Position numbers and translations under genes: made by a program. A stretch of 64,000 nucleotides of DNA, taken from Roseobacter insulae. Lineage in GTDB: Bacteria > Pseudomonadota > Alphaproteobacteria > Rhodobacterales > Rhodobacteraceae. The stretch is taken from NCBI RefSeq assembly GCF_019375555.1, contig NZ_JAHXDN010000002.1, positions 1,010,210-1,074,209 on the forward strand, given 5' to 3'. Shown piece after piece: positions 1 through 8,437 of this stretch. The notes under the pieces are model-generated. The model was not told the origin of the DNA. It searched no databases and was given only the letters and a program-made list of their open reading frames with translations. Each line of letters starts with the position of its first letter. Positions within the stretch are counted from its first letter, which is position 1.

Positions 1-82
1 ACAAAGGGTATCAGCAGCCAATGCAGGGGATGAATGTAATTGCAGACTGGCCCGAGCTCGCGACGACTGAGGCGCCTGTCTA

Positions 83-249
83 TGAATGAAGCGGTGGGCG
101 GCCGTGTCGTCGCCCGCCGCTCAGCCGTGCACGGACCCTTGGCTTCCTGGGTCCGGGCAACGGGGTCTTAAGCACCCCGGTTCCCTTCCTGTTGGCTACA
201 GGAACCTGGCGTCGCAACCGGTTCAACCCGGATGCGACGCCTATCTTTT
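83..249 (+). ncRNA. Hairpin-rich non-coding leader upstream of dxs
   Basis: The stretch has no convincing gene but contains five consecutive stem-loops on the plus strand. They are 91-100/111-120 (10 bp, one G-T), 132-138/149-155 (7 bp), 161-166/174-179 (6 bp, 7-nt loop), 186-192/198-204 (7 bp, 5-nt loop) and 208-216/233-241 (9 bp, with an inner CCGG/CCGG stem at 218-221/228-231). The last stem is followed by TATCTTTTA, which could be a weak intrinsic terminator or attenuator about 60 bases before dxs. I do not recognise TPP, cobalamin, FMN, SAM or 6S/SRP/tmRNA signatures. It may be a structured 5' leader of dxs or the 3' part of an independent small RNA. Bases 1-82 show nothing I can assign. 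Confidence 0.4.
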
Positions 250-311
250 ACCGGGGGTGGATTGCAGGTTTTGGCAAGGACCTGCCGCCCTCCAGAACGG
301 AGATGTGCGCT

Positions 312-2258
312 ATGACCAAACCAGAAACACCGACCTTGGACCGCGTCGCGGGCCCGTCCGATCTGCGTCAGATGACGGATCGGGAACTGCGCGACGTTGC
401 GCATGAATTGCGCGCGGAAGTGATCGATGCGGTCAGCCAGACCGGGGGGCATCTGGGGTCTTCCCTGGGCGTGGTCGAGTTGAGCGTGGCGATCCATGCG
501 GCGTTTGACACACCGCGCGACAAGCTGATCTGGGACGTGGGGCACCAGTGCTACCCGCACAAGATCCTGACGGGTCGTCGCGATCGCATGCACACGTTAC
601 GGCAGGGCGGGGGCCTGAGCGGGTTCACCAAGCGAGCCGAATCCGAGTACGACCCTTTCGGGGCGGCCCATTCCAGCACGTCGATCTCGGCGGCGCTTGG
701 CTTCACCATCGGGCGCGACATGGGGGAACCCACCGGTGATGCGATCGCGGTGATCGGGGACGGCTCCATCAGCGCGGGCATGGCCTATGAGGCGCTGAAC
801 AACGCCGGTGCCGAAGGGCGCAGGATGTTTGTCATTCTCAACGACAACGAGATGTCGATTGCGCCGCCCGTGGGCGCCATGTCTTCCTATCTGTCCAGCC
901 TGTCGGATCTGTCACGCAAGGGACCCTTTGGCGGCTTGGTCGCCGTTGCCGAAGGCATGGAGCAACTTGCACCAAAGCCGGTACGCGAGGGTGCCCGCCG
1001 TGCGCGCGAAATGATCACCGGGCTGGAAAGCCGGGGCACGTTTTTCGAAGAGCTGGGGTTTGACTACATCGGTCCCATCGATGGTCATGACATCGGTCAG
1101 TTGCTGAGTGTGCTGCGCAGTGCGCGGGCGCGGTCAACCGGGCCGGTGGTGATCCACTGCTGCACGGTAAAGGGCAAAGGCTATGCCCCGGCGGAGGGGT
1201 CCGCCGACAAATACCATGGTGTCAGCAAGTTTGACGTCGGCACCGGGGTGCAATCCAAGGCAAAGGCAAATGCACCCTCCTACACCGGCGTTTTCGGGGA
1301 TGCGCTGACCGAGGCGGCGGCGCGGGACCCCAGGATCGTGGCGGTCACCGCGGCGATGCCGGGCGGCACCGGCGTGGACCGCATGGCCAAACGCTTCCCG
1401 GCGCGTGTCTTCGATGTGGGCATTGCGGAGCAACATGGCGTGACATTCGCCGCCGGGATGGCCGCCAGCGGGCTGAAGCCGTTCTGCGCCATTTATTCGA
1501 CCTTCCTGCAACGTGGCTACGACCAGGTCGTCCACGATGTGGCCCTGCAAGGTCTCCCGGTGCGTTTTGCCATCGACCGGGCCGGGCTGGTCGGCGCGGA
1601 CGGGGCGACCCATGCGGGCGCTTTCGACATCGGGTATCTCGGCGCCTTGCCGGGCATGGTGGTGATGGCGGCTGCGGATGAGGCGGAACTTGTCCATATG
1701 GTTGAAACGGCGGCCGCGCATGACATCGGACCCATCGCGTTCCGCTACCCACGTGGCAACGGCACCGGTGCCGCACTGCCCGAACGCGGCACGGTGCTGG
1801 AGATCGGCAGGGGCCGGATGATCCGCGAGGGGACGGGGGATGTGGCGCTCCTGTCGCTCGGCACGCATCTGGGCGAATGCGAAGCGGCAGCGACTCTGCT
1901 GGACGCCGAAGGGATCAGCACCACCATTGCGGACGCCCGCTTCGCCAAGCCGCTTGACATGGATCTGATCACGAAACTGGCAGAGGCGCACGGCGCGCTG
2001 GTGACGGTCGAGCAGGGCGCGCGGGGCGGTTTCGGCGCGATGGTTCTGCAGGAGATGGCGGCACATGGCCTGCTTGATCACGGATGTCGTGTTCGCACTT
2101 TGTGCCTGCCCGACCGGTTTATTGATCAGGCCGCACCGGCACAGATGTACCGCGATGCCGGTGTTGATGCGGAGGGGATTGTCTCGACCGTGTTGACGGC
2201 CCTGCAACAGGATCGCAAGATTATCGACCTGCGCGCGATGCGCGGACAGGGTGACTGA
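312..2258 (+). CDS. dxs: 1-deoxy-D-xylulose-5-phosphate synthase
   Basis: Makes DXP from pyruvate and glyceraldehyde 3-phosphate with thiamine diphosphate, the first step of the MEP isoprenoid pathway, in the cytoplasm. The N-terminal region has [13 protein letters not shown] and the ThDP/Mg motif [18 protein letters not shown]. The central transketolase-like domain has the catalytic [12 protein letters not shown] and [15 protein letters not shown]. The C-terminal transketolase domain is complete. The ATG at 312 gives 648 residues, typical of the family, and has CGGAG about 10 bases upstream. An in-frame ATG at 303 is a weaker option, and longer extensions run into the leader hairpins. It stands alone, without the ispA/xseB neighbours often seen in relatives, so it may be a second dxs copy. 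Identification is secure. Confidence 0.97.
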   Translation: MTKPETPTLDRVAGPSDLRQMTDRELRDVAHELRAEVIDAVSQTGGHLGSSLGVVELSVAIHAAFDTPRDKLIWDVGHQCYPHKILTGRRDRMHTLRQGGGLSGFTKRAESEYDPFGAAHSSTSISAALGFTIGRDMGEPTGDAIAVIGDGSISAGMAYEALNNAGAEGRRMFVILNDNEMSIAPPVGAMSSYLSSLSDLSRKGPFGGLVAVAEGMEQLAPKPVREGARRAREMITGLESRGTFFEELGFDYIGPIDGHDIGQLLSVLRSARARSTGPVVIHCCTVKGKGYAPAEGSADKYHGVSKFDVGTGVQSKAKANAPSYTGVFGDALTEAAARDPRIVAVTAAMPGGTGVDRMAKRFPARVFDVGIAEQHGVTFAAGMAASGLKPFCAIYSTFLQRGYDQVVHDVALQGLPVRFAIDRAGLVGADGATHAGAFDIGYLGALPGMVVMAAADEAELVHMVETAAAHDIGPIAFRYPRGNGTGAALPERGTVLEIGRGRMIREGTGDVALLSLGTHLGECEAAATLLDAEGISTTIADARFAKPLDMDLITKLAEAHGALVTVEQGARGGFGAMVLQEMAAHGLLDHGCRVRTLCLPDRFIDQAAPAQMYRDAGVDAEGIVSTVLTALQQDRKIIDLRAMRGQGD

Positions 2259-2277
2259 GCCGACCGGGCGCCCGTCG

Positions 2278-3270
2278 TCAGCCGTTGAGCGTTTGCCAGC
2301 TTGGCATCAGATCGCCCGGCTCCCGCGTTGCCTCAAAGACGGCGCGCCCGATGGCCCGGGTCAGGCACAGGGCGGCGGCGTGGCCCACGAGGCCCGCATC
2401 GGCGACTGGCTGCGCGCCGGTTGACAGCGCAAAGACAAGATCGCCATCGCCGGGAGAATGGGCCGGAACACAAGCGCGCGCGATGCCATCATGGGCAGCA
2501 ACGGACATCCGGTGGCACTGCGCTTTGGTCAGCCGGGCATCGGTCGCGACGATGGCAAGAGTGGTGTTGGTGCTGGCGGCGACGAGTTCGCGCTTGCGGC
2601 TTGTCAGATCGCGCCCCTGCCCGGTTGCGGGGTCCGGTCCCAGCCCGCCAAATTCATTGCCAATTTCATAAGGTGCCGCGTAAAAGAAGCGATCCCCCGG
2701 TGTGGTGACAGAACCAAGCGGGTTGGCGGCCACCAAGGCGCCCACCATGGTGCCATCTTCCAGTTGCAAAGAGGCTGACCCCAAACCGCCCTTGAGCATG
2801 GCGGTCAAGGCACCCGTGCCCGCGCCAACCGATCCAAGGGCGAAGTCGGCGGAAGCCGTCGCCAGCGCTGCCCGGCCCAGTGCCGGGTAGGGATTGTCAG
2901 TCCAGTCTTTCCGGCCACCGTTCAAGAGGTCGAAGAGGATCGCGCCCGGAACAATCGGCACGATTGCGGAGCCGACCCGAAAGCCACGCCCCTGCTTGCG
3001 CAACCCGTCTACCACGCCAGAGCATGCATCGAGCCCGTAGGCGGACCCGCCGGACAGCACCAGCGCGTCGACTTCGGAGACTGACTTATCAGGCGCCAGC
3101 AAATCTGTCTCCCGTGTGCCCGGGGCCCCGCCCATGACGTGCACCGACGCCACAAAAGGGGTGTCCGCCGTCACCACCGTACATCCGGATTTCAACATCG
3201 CATCCTGCGCGTTGCCAACTTTGAGACCATCAATATCGGTGATCAGGTTGCGCGGGCCGGGTGTCATCAT
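2278..3270 (-). CDS. P1 family peptidase (DmpA/NylC-like aminopeptidase)
   Basis: An autoprocessing Ntn-like hydrolase of MEROPS family S58 (L-aminopeptidase/D-esterase, beta-aminopeptidase and nylon-oligomer hydrolase relatives), cytoplasmic or periplasmic. Visible motifs are LVLSGGSAYGLDA near residues 71-82, a glycine-rich stretch near 146-166, and NTTLAIVATDARLTK from residue 235. By analogy with NylC, self-cleavage would fall between Asn235 and Thr236, leaving Thr236 as nucleophile. The length of 330 residues fits. It is the last gene of a minus-strand run that begins with a peptide ABC transporter, so it may cleave unusual (beta- or D-) peptides taken up by that system. Substrate is unknown. 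Confidence 0.88.
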   Translation of the reverse strand: MMTPGPRNLITDIDGLKVGNAQDAMLKSGCTVVTADTPFVASVHVMGGAPGTRETDLLAPDKSVSEVDALVLSGGSAYGLDACSGVVDGLRKQGRGFRVGSAIVPIVPGAILFDLLNGGRKDWTDNPYPALGRAALATASADFALGSVGAGTGALTAMLKGGLGSASLQLEDGTMVGALVAANPLGSVTTPGDRFFYAAPYEIGNEFGGLGPDPATGQGRDLTSRKRELVAASTNTTLAIVATDARLTKAQCHRMSVAAHDGIARACVPAHSPGDGDLVFALSTGAQPVADAGLVGHAAALCLTRAIGRAVFEATREPGDLMPSWQTLNG

Positions 3271-3338
3271 CGGATGTCCGGATCAGGTCGGAAAAGCCGA
3301 TAGAAGGGGTGTGCCTTGCCGGTCGGGATCAACACCGT

Positions 3339-3689
3339 TCAGATCCGTGGCTTGGGGGCGGCGGTGGCCGGATCGCCGGTATTGGGCACACCCTTGGGTT
3401 CAATCAGCAGCACCTTGCATTCTGCGGAGGCACGCGGCCTGTGGGTTACCCCCTTGGGAACGACAAACAGCTCGCCTGCTTTCACCCAGTGCGAGGCATC
3501 TTCGAGGTCCATCATCATCTCGCCGTCAAGCACCAGAAAGAAATCATCGGTGTCGTCATGCAGATGATAAGGGAATTCACCCTGAAACCGTACCACCATG
3601 ACGTCGTTGTCGTTATAATCCGCGACAACATGAGGGTCCCAATGCGTCGTGAACTGAGCCAGCTTCTCAGCAAGGTTTACCGGGATCAT
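3339..3689 (-). CDS. Cupin domain protein
   Basis: A small single-domain cupin of 116 residues. It has a metal-site pattern around residues 35-45 (HLHDDTDDFF), a following glycine turn (LDGEMMM), and the second motif GELFVVPKGVTHRP. Such proteins are isomerases, dioxygenases or sugar/ligand binders, and the reaction cannot be told from sequence. The chosen ATG at 3689 overlaps the TGA of the upstream SDR as ATGA, implying translational coupling. The longer reading frame upstream lies inside the SDR and is not used. It probably acts on a product related to the SDR substrate. Confidence 0.8.
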   Translation of the reverse strand: MIPVNLAEKLAQFTTHWDPHVVADYNDNDVMVVRFQGEFPYHLHDDTDDFFLVLDGEMMMDLEDASHWVKAGELFVVPKGVTHRPRASAECKVLLIEPKGVPNTGDPATAAPKPRI

Positions 3690-4432
3690 ATGCAGCGGCC
3701 TCCATCGACTTCCACAGCTGTGCCGGTGATCATAGAAGCCTCGTCCGAGCACAGAAAGCAAGCGGCATTGCCGATGTCCTGAGGCGTCGAAAAGCGCCCC
3801 AGCGGTATCGTGGCGAGGAATTTCTTGCGCATTTCCGGCGTGTCTTCACCCATGAACGATTTCAGCAGTGGCGTTTCGCCCGCCACCGGGTTCAGCGCGT
3901 TGACGCGGATGCCGTGCGGGGCCAGCTCGACCGCCATCGCCTTTGTCGCGGTGATCATCCAGCCCTTGGAGGCATTGTACCAGTTCAGCCGGGGCCGGGG
4001 GCAAACACCGGCGGTCGATGCGATGTTCAATATTGCGCCGGCGGCTTCGTCTTTCATGTGCGGCACGAGGGCACGGGCCGTCAGGTAAACCGACTTCATG
4101 TTCACGGCCATGACCCTGTCGAAATCGGCTTCCGTGACGTCCTCAAGCGCGGTCGGCAAATGCGTGACACCGGCGTTGTTGACCAGGATATCGACATGGC
4201 CCCATTTTTTCAGCGCAGCATCCGTCATTGCGGTCACGGATGCGCCATCCGCGACATCGACATGGTGTGAAAGGGCGTGATCGCCCAGTTGTTCGGCAAG
4301 GCTCTGCGCGCCGTCAGCGTTCAGATCGGCGACCATGACCCGGGCGCCTTCGGATGTGAATTTGCGGGCGATACCCGCGCCAAAGCCGGAAGCACTGCCT
4401 GTCACGATTGCCGTTTTACCTGTCAGTCTCAC
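3686..4432 (-). CDS. SDR family oxidoreductase
   Basis: Classical short-chain dehydrogenase of 248 residues. It has the Rossmann motif TGSASGFGAGIA (residues 11-22), NNAG, a catalytic serine in NIASTAG and the YNASK catalytic pair, ending in the usual VDGG motif. It resembles FabG/glucose-1-dehydrogenase-type NAD(P) enzymes but the substrate is unknown. It sits 10 bases after the GNAT gene and overlaps the cupin start by four bases, so it is part of the minus-strand transporter operon. A role in metabolising the imported compound is an inference from position. Confidence 0.88.
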   Translation of the reverse strand: MRLTGKTAIVTGSASGFGAGIARKFTSEGARVMVADLNADGAQSLAEQLGDHALSHHVDVADGASVTAMTDAALKKWGHVDILVNNAGVTHLPTALEDVTEADFDRVMAVNMKSVYLTARALVPHMKDEAAGAILNIASTAGVCPRPRLNWYNASKGWMITATKAMAVELAPHGIRVNALNPVAGETPLLKSFMGEDTPEMRKKFLATIPLGRFSTPQDIGNAACFLCSDEASMITGTAVEVDGGRCI

Positions 4433-4442
4433 AATGGCCTCC

Positions 4443-4940
4443 CTAAAGCTGGTATTTCAGAACCCACCGGTTATGCCCATCGCTTTGCGGCGTGGCGGGG
4501 GCATAACGATGGGGGACAAAGCCTTCCCGCGTCCAGAAGTGCATCGCGCGCGGGTTTGCTTCCAACACGGCCAGCTTGAGCATCGTCATCCGCGCCCTGC
4601 GGGCCTTCGTCTTGATCAAGTGTAGCACAGTTCGGCCGATGCCGCTGCCACGGTAGGCGGGATCGAGCAGCACCAGGCCGATCCACCAGTCGGTCGGCAG
4701 TTCGTAGCCTTCGGCGATGCAGACGATGCCCGTCATCGCCTGTTCCTGCATGACGCCGAAGGTCATAAGGTCCGCCGTGGTCAGTCCCGGCGGTACCGCG
4801 TCGAAAAAGTCGTTGATAAAGGCCGCGTCCGGGGCATGCCCGACTTCAAGGATCACGTAATCCGCCGCGCGTTGCGCAAGATCAAGGGCGTCTTCGGCAT
4901 GATCGGCTTTGTTGATGGGGCGCAGGACGATCTCAGACAT
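4443..4940 (-). CDS. GNAT family N-acetyltransferase
   Basis: A 165-residue acetyl-CoA-dependent acetyltransferase. The acetyl-CoA loop appears as RGSGIGRTVLHLIKTKA around residues 97-113 (Q/R-x-x-G-x-G/A form), followed by LKLAVLEANPRAMHFWTREGF, the usual beta5-alpha4 region. The start at 4940 overlaps the end of a 21-codon open frame by eight bases (ATGTCTGA), which in turn overlaps the ABC ATPase stop, so translation is probably coupled through. Acetylation of an imported amine or peptide N-terminus is plausible but unproven. Confidence 0.85.
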   Translation of the reverse strand: MSEIVLRPINKADHAEDALDLAQRAADYVILEVGHAPDAAFINDFFDAVPPGLTTADLMTFGVMQEQAMTGIVCIAEGYELPTDWWIGLVLLDPAYRGSGIGRTVLHLIKTKARRARMTMLKLAVLEANPRAMHFWTREGFVPHRYAPATPQSDGHNRWVLKYQL

Positions 4941-4998
4941 CGGCCAATTCTTTCGGCAGATGCCTGATCCTGTCAGCCGTGTACATTATCTCATGCAT
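4933..4998 (-). CDS. Possible 21-residue coupled small ORF
   Basis: Between the fused ABC ATPase and the GNAT gene an open frame MHEIMYTADRIRHLPKELAD plus V runs from an ATG at 4998 to a TGA at 4933-4935. Its start overlaps the ATPase stop region (ATGCATGA) and its stop overlaps the GNAT start (ATGTCTGA). This linkage suggests either a real small peptide or a relay that carries ribosomes from the ATPase to the GNAT gene. No domain is recognised and chance cannot be excluded for such a short frame. Confidence 0.3.
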   Translation of the reverse strand: MHEIMYTADRIRHLPKELADV

Positions 4999-6604
4999 GG
5001 GTGACGTCCCTTTGCAGCGCCTCGATGTCGGGCAGTTTCGGGGCGGCCGCGATAAGCTGCCGGGTGTAGGGATGTTGCGGGTCCGAAAAAACGGCTTCGG
5101 TGCGGCCCTCCTCAACGATCCTGCCTGACTGCATGACCATGACCCGATCGGTAACCGAGCGTACCACGCTCAGGTCGTGCGATACAAAAAGGTAGGTCAG
5201 GCCGTAGACGCGGCACAGCGCGGCGATCAGATCGAGAATTTGCGCCCGGACAGAGACATCGAGCGCGGAGACGGCCTCGTCGAACAGGATCAGTTCGGGC
5301 CGAATGATCAGCGCCCGCGCAATGGCAATGCGTTGTCGCTGCCCGCCGGAAAACTCGTGAATGTGCCGCGTGGCGTCGTCGGGTTGCAGGCCAACGGCAG
5401 TGAGAGCTTGCGCAATCGCATCCTGTCGTGCGGCCCCCTGCGGCGGGTCGGCCAACAGGTGAAACGGCTCGGTGATCAGGCGGGCGACGCGGTGGCGCGG
5501 GTTGAAGCTGCCAAAGGGATCCTGAAACACCACCTGTATGCGGCGGCGCACGTCCGGATTTGGGCGGCCCTGCATGGTGACCGGAGCGCCGTCCAGCAGG
5601 ATTGTCCCCGCCTGCGGCGGGTCAAGGCCCAGGATCGTGCGGGTCAGGGTGGATTTTCCGCAGCCGCTTTCCCCCACAAGGCCGAGCCGCTCACCCCGCA
5701 TCAGCGTGAAGCTCACGCCGTCAACGGCTTTGAAGGTCTCGGGTCGTTCAAAGAGTTTGCGGCGGGGCAGGCGGTAGCTGCGGTGCACGTCCGACACCGT
5801 CAACAGCGGTTGCGGGGCCGGGGGCACCGGCAAGGCAACTTCGTGCGAAGACGCCTCGAACAGCATCCGGGTATAGGGGTGGCGCATGTCACGCAGCAAA
5901 GCCGCGGTGCGGCCGGTCTCTACGATTTCGCCGCCGCGCATCACGGCGATATGGCTGGCCATATCGGCGACAACTGCAAGGTCATGGGTGATCATGATCA
6001 GCCCCATCCCGAAATCGGCGACGAGGTCCCTGAGCAGATCGAGGATCTGCGCCTGCGTCGTGACATCCAGCGCGGTCGTCGGTTCATCTGCGATCAGCAG
6101 TTTCGGCCGCAGCGCAATGGCCATGGCGATCACCACACGCTGGCGTTGTCCGCCGGAAAGCGCGTGCGGATGGCGGCTGAGCGGAAAGCGGTCGGGCGGA
6201 AGCCCGACGCGGGTCATTACTTCCCTGGCGCGGGTTTCTGCTTCGGCGGGCGATGCCCCGGTGTGAATGCGGATTGTCTCGGTCACCTGGCGACCGATGG
6301 TGTGCACAGGGTTGAGCGCGGTCATCGGTTCCTGAAAGATCATCCCGATGTCATTGCCGCGCAAATCGCACATGTCGGTTTCCGACAGCCTCGCGAGATC
6401 CGTACCGGCCAGATGTATCCGCCCGGTCGCCTGTGCCCCATGTGGCAACAGGCGCATGATCGCAAGCGCCGTCATGGATTTACCGGAGCCACTTTCGCCG
6501 GTGATGGCGAGGATGTCACTTTGATCGAGTGACAGGGTCACGTCCCGGAGAATATCGGCGTCGCGGATTTTCAGCGACAGGTTTTCGACCTCTAGCAGTT
6601 TCAT
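4991..6604 (-). CDS. Dipeptide/oligopeptide ABC transporter, fused double ATPase
   Basis: A single polypeptide of 537 residues that combines DppD- and DppF-like ATPases energising peptide uptake at the inner membrane. First domain (about 1-260): Walker A GESGSGKS, signature LSGGQRQR, Walker B LLIADEP. Second domain (about 270-537): Walker A GESGCGKS, signature FSGGQRQR, Walker B LILFDEA. The ATG at 6604 overlaps the permease stop (ATGA), which fixes the start; a long upstream extension is only the permease read in another frame. The fused arrangement is common for DppDF/YejF-type systems. Confidence 0.94.
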   Translation of the reverse strand: MKLLEVENLSLKIRDADILRDVTLSLDQSDILAITGESGSGKSMTALAIMRLLPHGAQATGRIHLAGTDLARLSETDMCDLRGNDIGMIFQEPMTALNPVHTIGRQVTETIRIHTGASPAEAETRAREVMTRVGLPPDRFPLSRHPHALSGGQRQRVVIAMAIALRPKLLIADEPTTALDVTTQAQILDLLRDLVADFGMGLIMITHDLAVVADMASHIAVMRGGEIVETGRTAALLRDMRHPYTRMLFEASSHEVALPVPPAPQPLLTVSDVHRSYRLPRRKLFERPETFKAVDGVSFTLMRGERLGLVGESGCGKSTLTRTILGLDPPQAGTILLDGAPVTMQGRPNPDVRRRIQVVFQDPFGSFNPRHRVARLITEPFHLLADPPQGAARQDAIAQALTAVGLQPDDATRHIHEFSGGQRQRIAIARALIIRPELILFDEAVSALDVSVRAQILDLIAALCRVYGLTYLFVSHDLSVVRSVTDRVMVMQSGRIVEEGRTEAVFSDPQHPYTRQLIAAAPKLPDIEALQRDVTHA

Positions 6605-7416
6605 CCGCGGCGTCTCTGCAATCGCGGATCGAGCGCATCGCGCAGGCCGTCGCCCAGCAGGTTCAGTCCCAGCACGATCCCGATTATCGCCAGGCCCGGA
6701 AAGATCGCCAGATGAGGAGCAAATCCCACCATTGTCTGCGCGTCCGCCAGCATGCGCCCCAGCGAGGGTGTCGGCGGCTGCACACCGAGACCTACGAAGG
6801 ACAGCGCGGCCTCGACCTGAATGCCAAGCGCGAACTGGATGGTGCCCTGCACGATCAGCAGGTTCAGCACGTTGGGCAGGATGTGTTCGACCGAGATATG
6901 CGCGCGTGTCTTCCCGGCAACCCGCGCCGCGAGGATGAATTCGCGTTCCCACAAGGGCAGGGCGCCGCCGCGGGTGACGCGGGCAAATACGGGGATGTTG
7001 AAAATACCGAATGCGATGATCGCGTTGGTCGCCGACGGCCCGAAGACTGCGGTGATCAGGATCGCCATGACCAGCAGGGGGAAGGCAAACACGATATCGT
7101 TGCCGCGCATGATGAGTTCATCCAGCCAGCCGCCCCGGTGCATCGCGGCCACCAGCCCCAGTGGAATGCCAAAACACAAACCAATGCCAAGCGCGACGAG
7201 CGCCACGGCAATTGACGTGCGGGCGCCCACCATGATCATGCTGAAGATGTCGCGCCCCAGGTGATCGGTTCCCAGAAGGTGCGTGCCGCCCGGTGTCTGC
7301 AGTTTGCCGGGAATATCGAGGGTCGTGTGATCAAAGGGCGTCCAGACCAGCGACACAAGCGCAAGCAGGATGAACAGAGCGGACAGTCCGGCGCCGAGAA
7401 TGAGGGTTTTGCTCAT
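6601..7416 (-). CDS. Peptide ABC transporter permease (DppC type)
   Basis: Inner-membrane permease of 271 residues. It has an N-terminal membrane helix, the family segment GTDHLGRDIFSMIMVGARTS, and a cytoplasmic coupling region with ARVAGKTRAHISVEHILPN. BPD_transp_1-type helices follow. Its ATG overlaps the stop of the upstream permease and its TGA overlaps the ATPase start, so all three are translationally coupled. It forms the heterodimeric channel with the DppB-type partner. Confidence 0.93.
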   Translation of the reverse strand: MSKTLILGAGLSALFILLALVSLVWTPFDHTTLDIPGKLQTPGGTHLLGTDHLGRDIFSMIMVGARTSIAVALVALGIGLCFGIPLGLVAAMHRGGWLDELIMRGNDIVFAFPLLVMAILITAVFGPSATNAIIAFGIFNIPVFARVTRGGALPLWEREFILAARVAGKTRAHISVEHILPNVLNLLIVQGTIQFALGIQVEAALSFVGLGVQPPTPSLGRMLADAQTMVGFAPHLAIFPGLAIIGIVLGLNLLGDGLRDALDPRLQRRRG

Positions 7417-8360
7417 GCGCGTGCTCGCAGGCGGGGGTCTACGACGGCATAGGCGAGATCGACAAGGAAATTGATCACGATCACCCCGAAAACCACCAGC
7501 ATCACCACCGATTCAACAACGATCAGGTCGCGCGCCGAAATGGACTGGAAGATCAGGCGCCCGAGCCCCGGCAGGTAGAACACCTGTTCGATGATAATGG
7601 TGCCCGCAAAGAGGAAGGAGAACTGCAGCCCGATGATCGTTAGCACCGGGATCAGCGCATTGCGCAAACCGTGCCGCCAGAGTGTCTGGCGCTCGGACAA
7701 GCCTTTGGCGCGGGCGGTCCGCATGAAATCCTCTCCCAGAACATCGAGAAGGGCGGACCGCATCACCCGGGTGAGGATCGCCGCCTGCGGCAGCGCCAGT
7801 GCGATCGCGGGCAGGGTAAGGGATTTGAGCGCGGCGAAAACACCATCGTCCCAGCCCGGAAAGCCGCCTGCGGAAAACCAGCGCAGGTTGATCGCGAAAG
7901 TCAGCACAAGCATCATCGCGAACCAGAAGTTCGGCACGGCCACGCCGAGCTGTGTTGCCCCCATGACACCCAGATCACCGGCGCGACCGCGCCGCGCCGC
8001 CGCATAAAGCCCTGCGGGAAATGCGATCACGACAGACAGGACCAGGGCATAAAGTGCAAGCGGAATGGACACGCCGATGCGGTCCGCCACCATCCCGGCA
8101 ACCGGCGTGCGATAGGTGTAGGAGGTGCCAAAGTCGCCTGTCAGCATACCACCGACCCACGCAACGTAGCGCTGAGCCTTGGAGACATCCAAGCCGAGTT
8201 CTGCACGCAGCGCGGCCAGCGTCTCGGGCTGGGCATTGATCCCGAGCATGAAGGAGGCGGGATCACCCGGTGCAATCTCGATCACGGCAAAGATGATCAG
8301 CGAAGCAACAGCAAGGCTGAGAACAAGCGAGACCAGACGTTTGAGCATGTAACGCAGCAT
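7413..8360 (-). CDS. Peptide ABC transporter permease (DppB type)
   Basis: Inner-membrane permease of 315 residues. It starts with the usual MLKRLVSLVLSLAVASLIIF helix and APGDPA motif of DppB/OppB proteins. It contains the EAA-like loop (RTARAKGLSERQTLWRHGLRN) and ends in RLRARA. An internal ATG at 8348 is an alternative start. It is the first gene of the permease-ATPase operon, and 77 bases separate it from the divergent deacetylase-family gene. The likely partner binding protein lies at 10.2-11.7 kb on the same strand but is separated by that gene. Confidence 0.93.
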   Translation of the reverse strand: MLRYMLKRLVSLVLSLAVASLIIFAVIEIAPGDPASFMLGINAQPETLAALRAELGLDVSKAQRYVAWVGGMLTGDFGTSYTYRTPVAGMVADRIGVSIPLALYALVLSVVIAFPAGLYAAARRGRAGDLGVMGATQLGVAVPNFWFAMMLVLTFAINLRWFSAGGFPGWDDGVFAALKSLTLPAIALALPQAAILTRVMRSALLDVLGEDFMRTARAKGLSERQTLWRHGLRNALIPVLTIIGLQFSFLFAGTIIIEQVFYLPGLGRLIFQSISARDLIVVESVVMLVVFGVIVINFLVDLAYAVVDPRLRARA

Positions 8361-8437
8361 TGCTGCGAGGTTAGGCGGTGCCTTCTGCCGGGTCCAGAGG
8401 GGTTGTTGATTGTGGGCAATGGTTTACGTCAGAAGCC

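Noticed and set aside
217..232. tRNA T-arm-like GGTTCAACCC
   Set aside because: No acceptor, D or anticodon arms can be built around it; it is the loop of a longer hairpin.
1..300. Known riboswitch or 6S/tmRNA/RNase P gene
   Set aside because: None of the conserved motifs I know (TPP, cobalamin, SAM, FMN, c-di-GMP, SRP GGAA loop, RNase P core) is present.
192..311. N-terminal extension of dxs to a TTG at 192
   Set aside because: It would translate through two of the leader hairpins, has no ribosome binding site, and the conserved Dxs sequence starts after 312.
1134..2207. 357-codon open frame antisense to dxs
   Set aside because: It is the complement of a strongly conserved gene; composition (His/Arg-rich, no motifs) is that of a shadow frame in GC-rich DNA.
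5177..6532. 451-codon plus-strand frame opposite the ABC ATPase
   Set aside because: Shadow of the fused ATPase; no domain logic and no start context.
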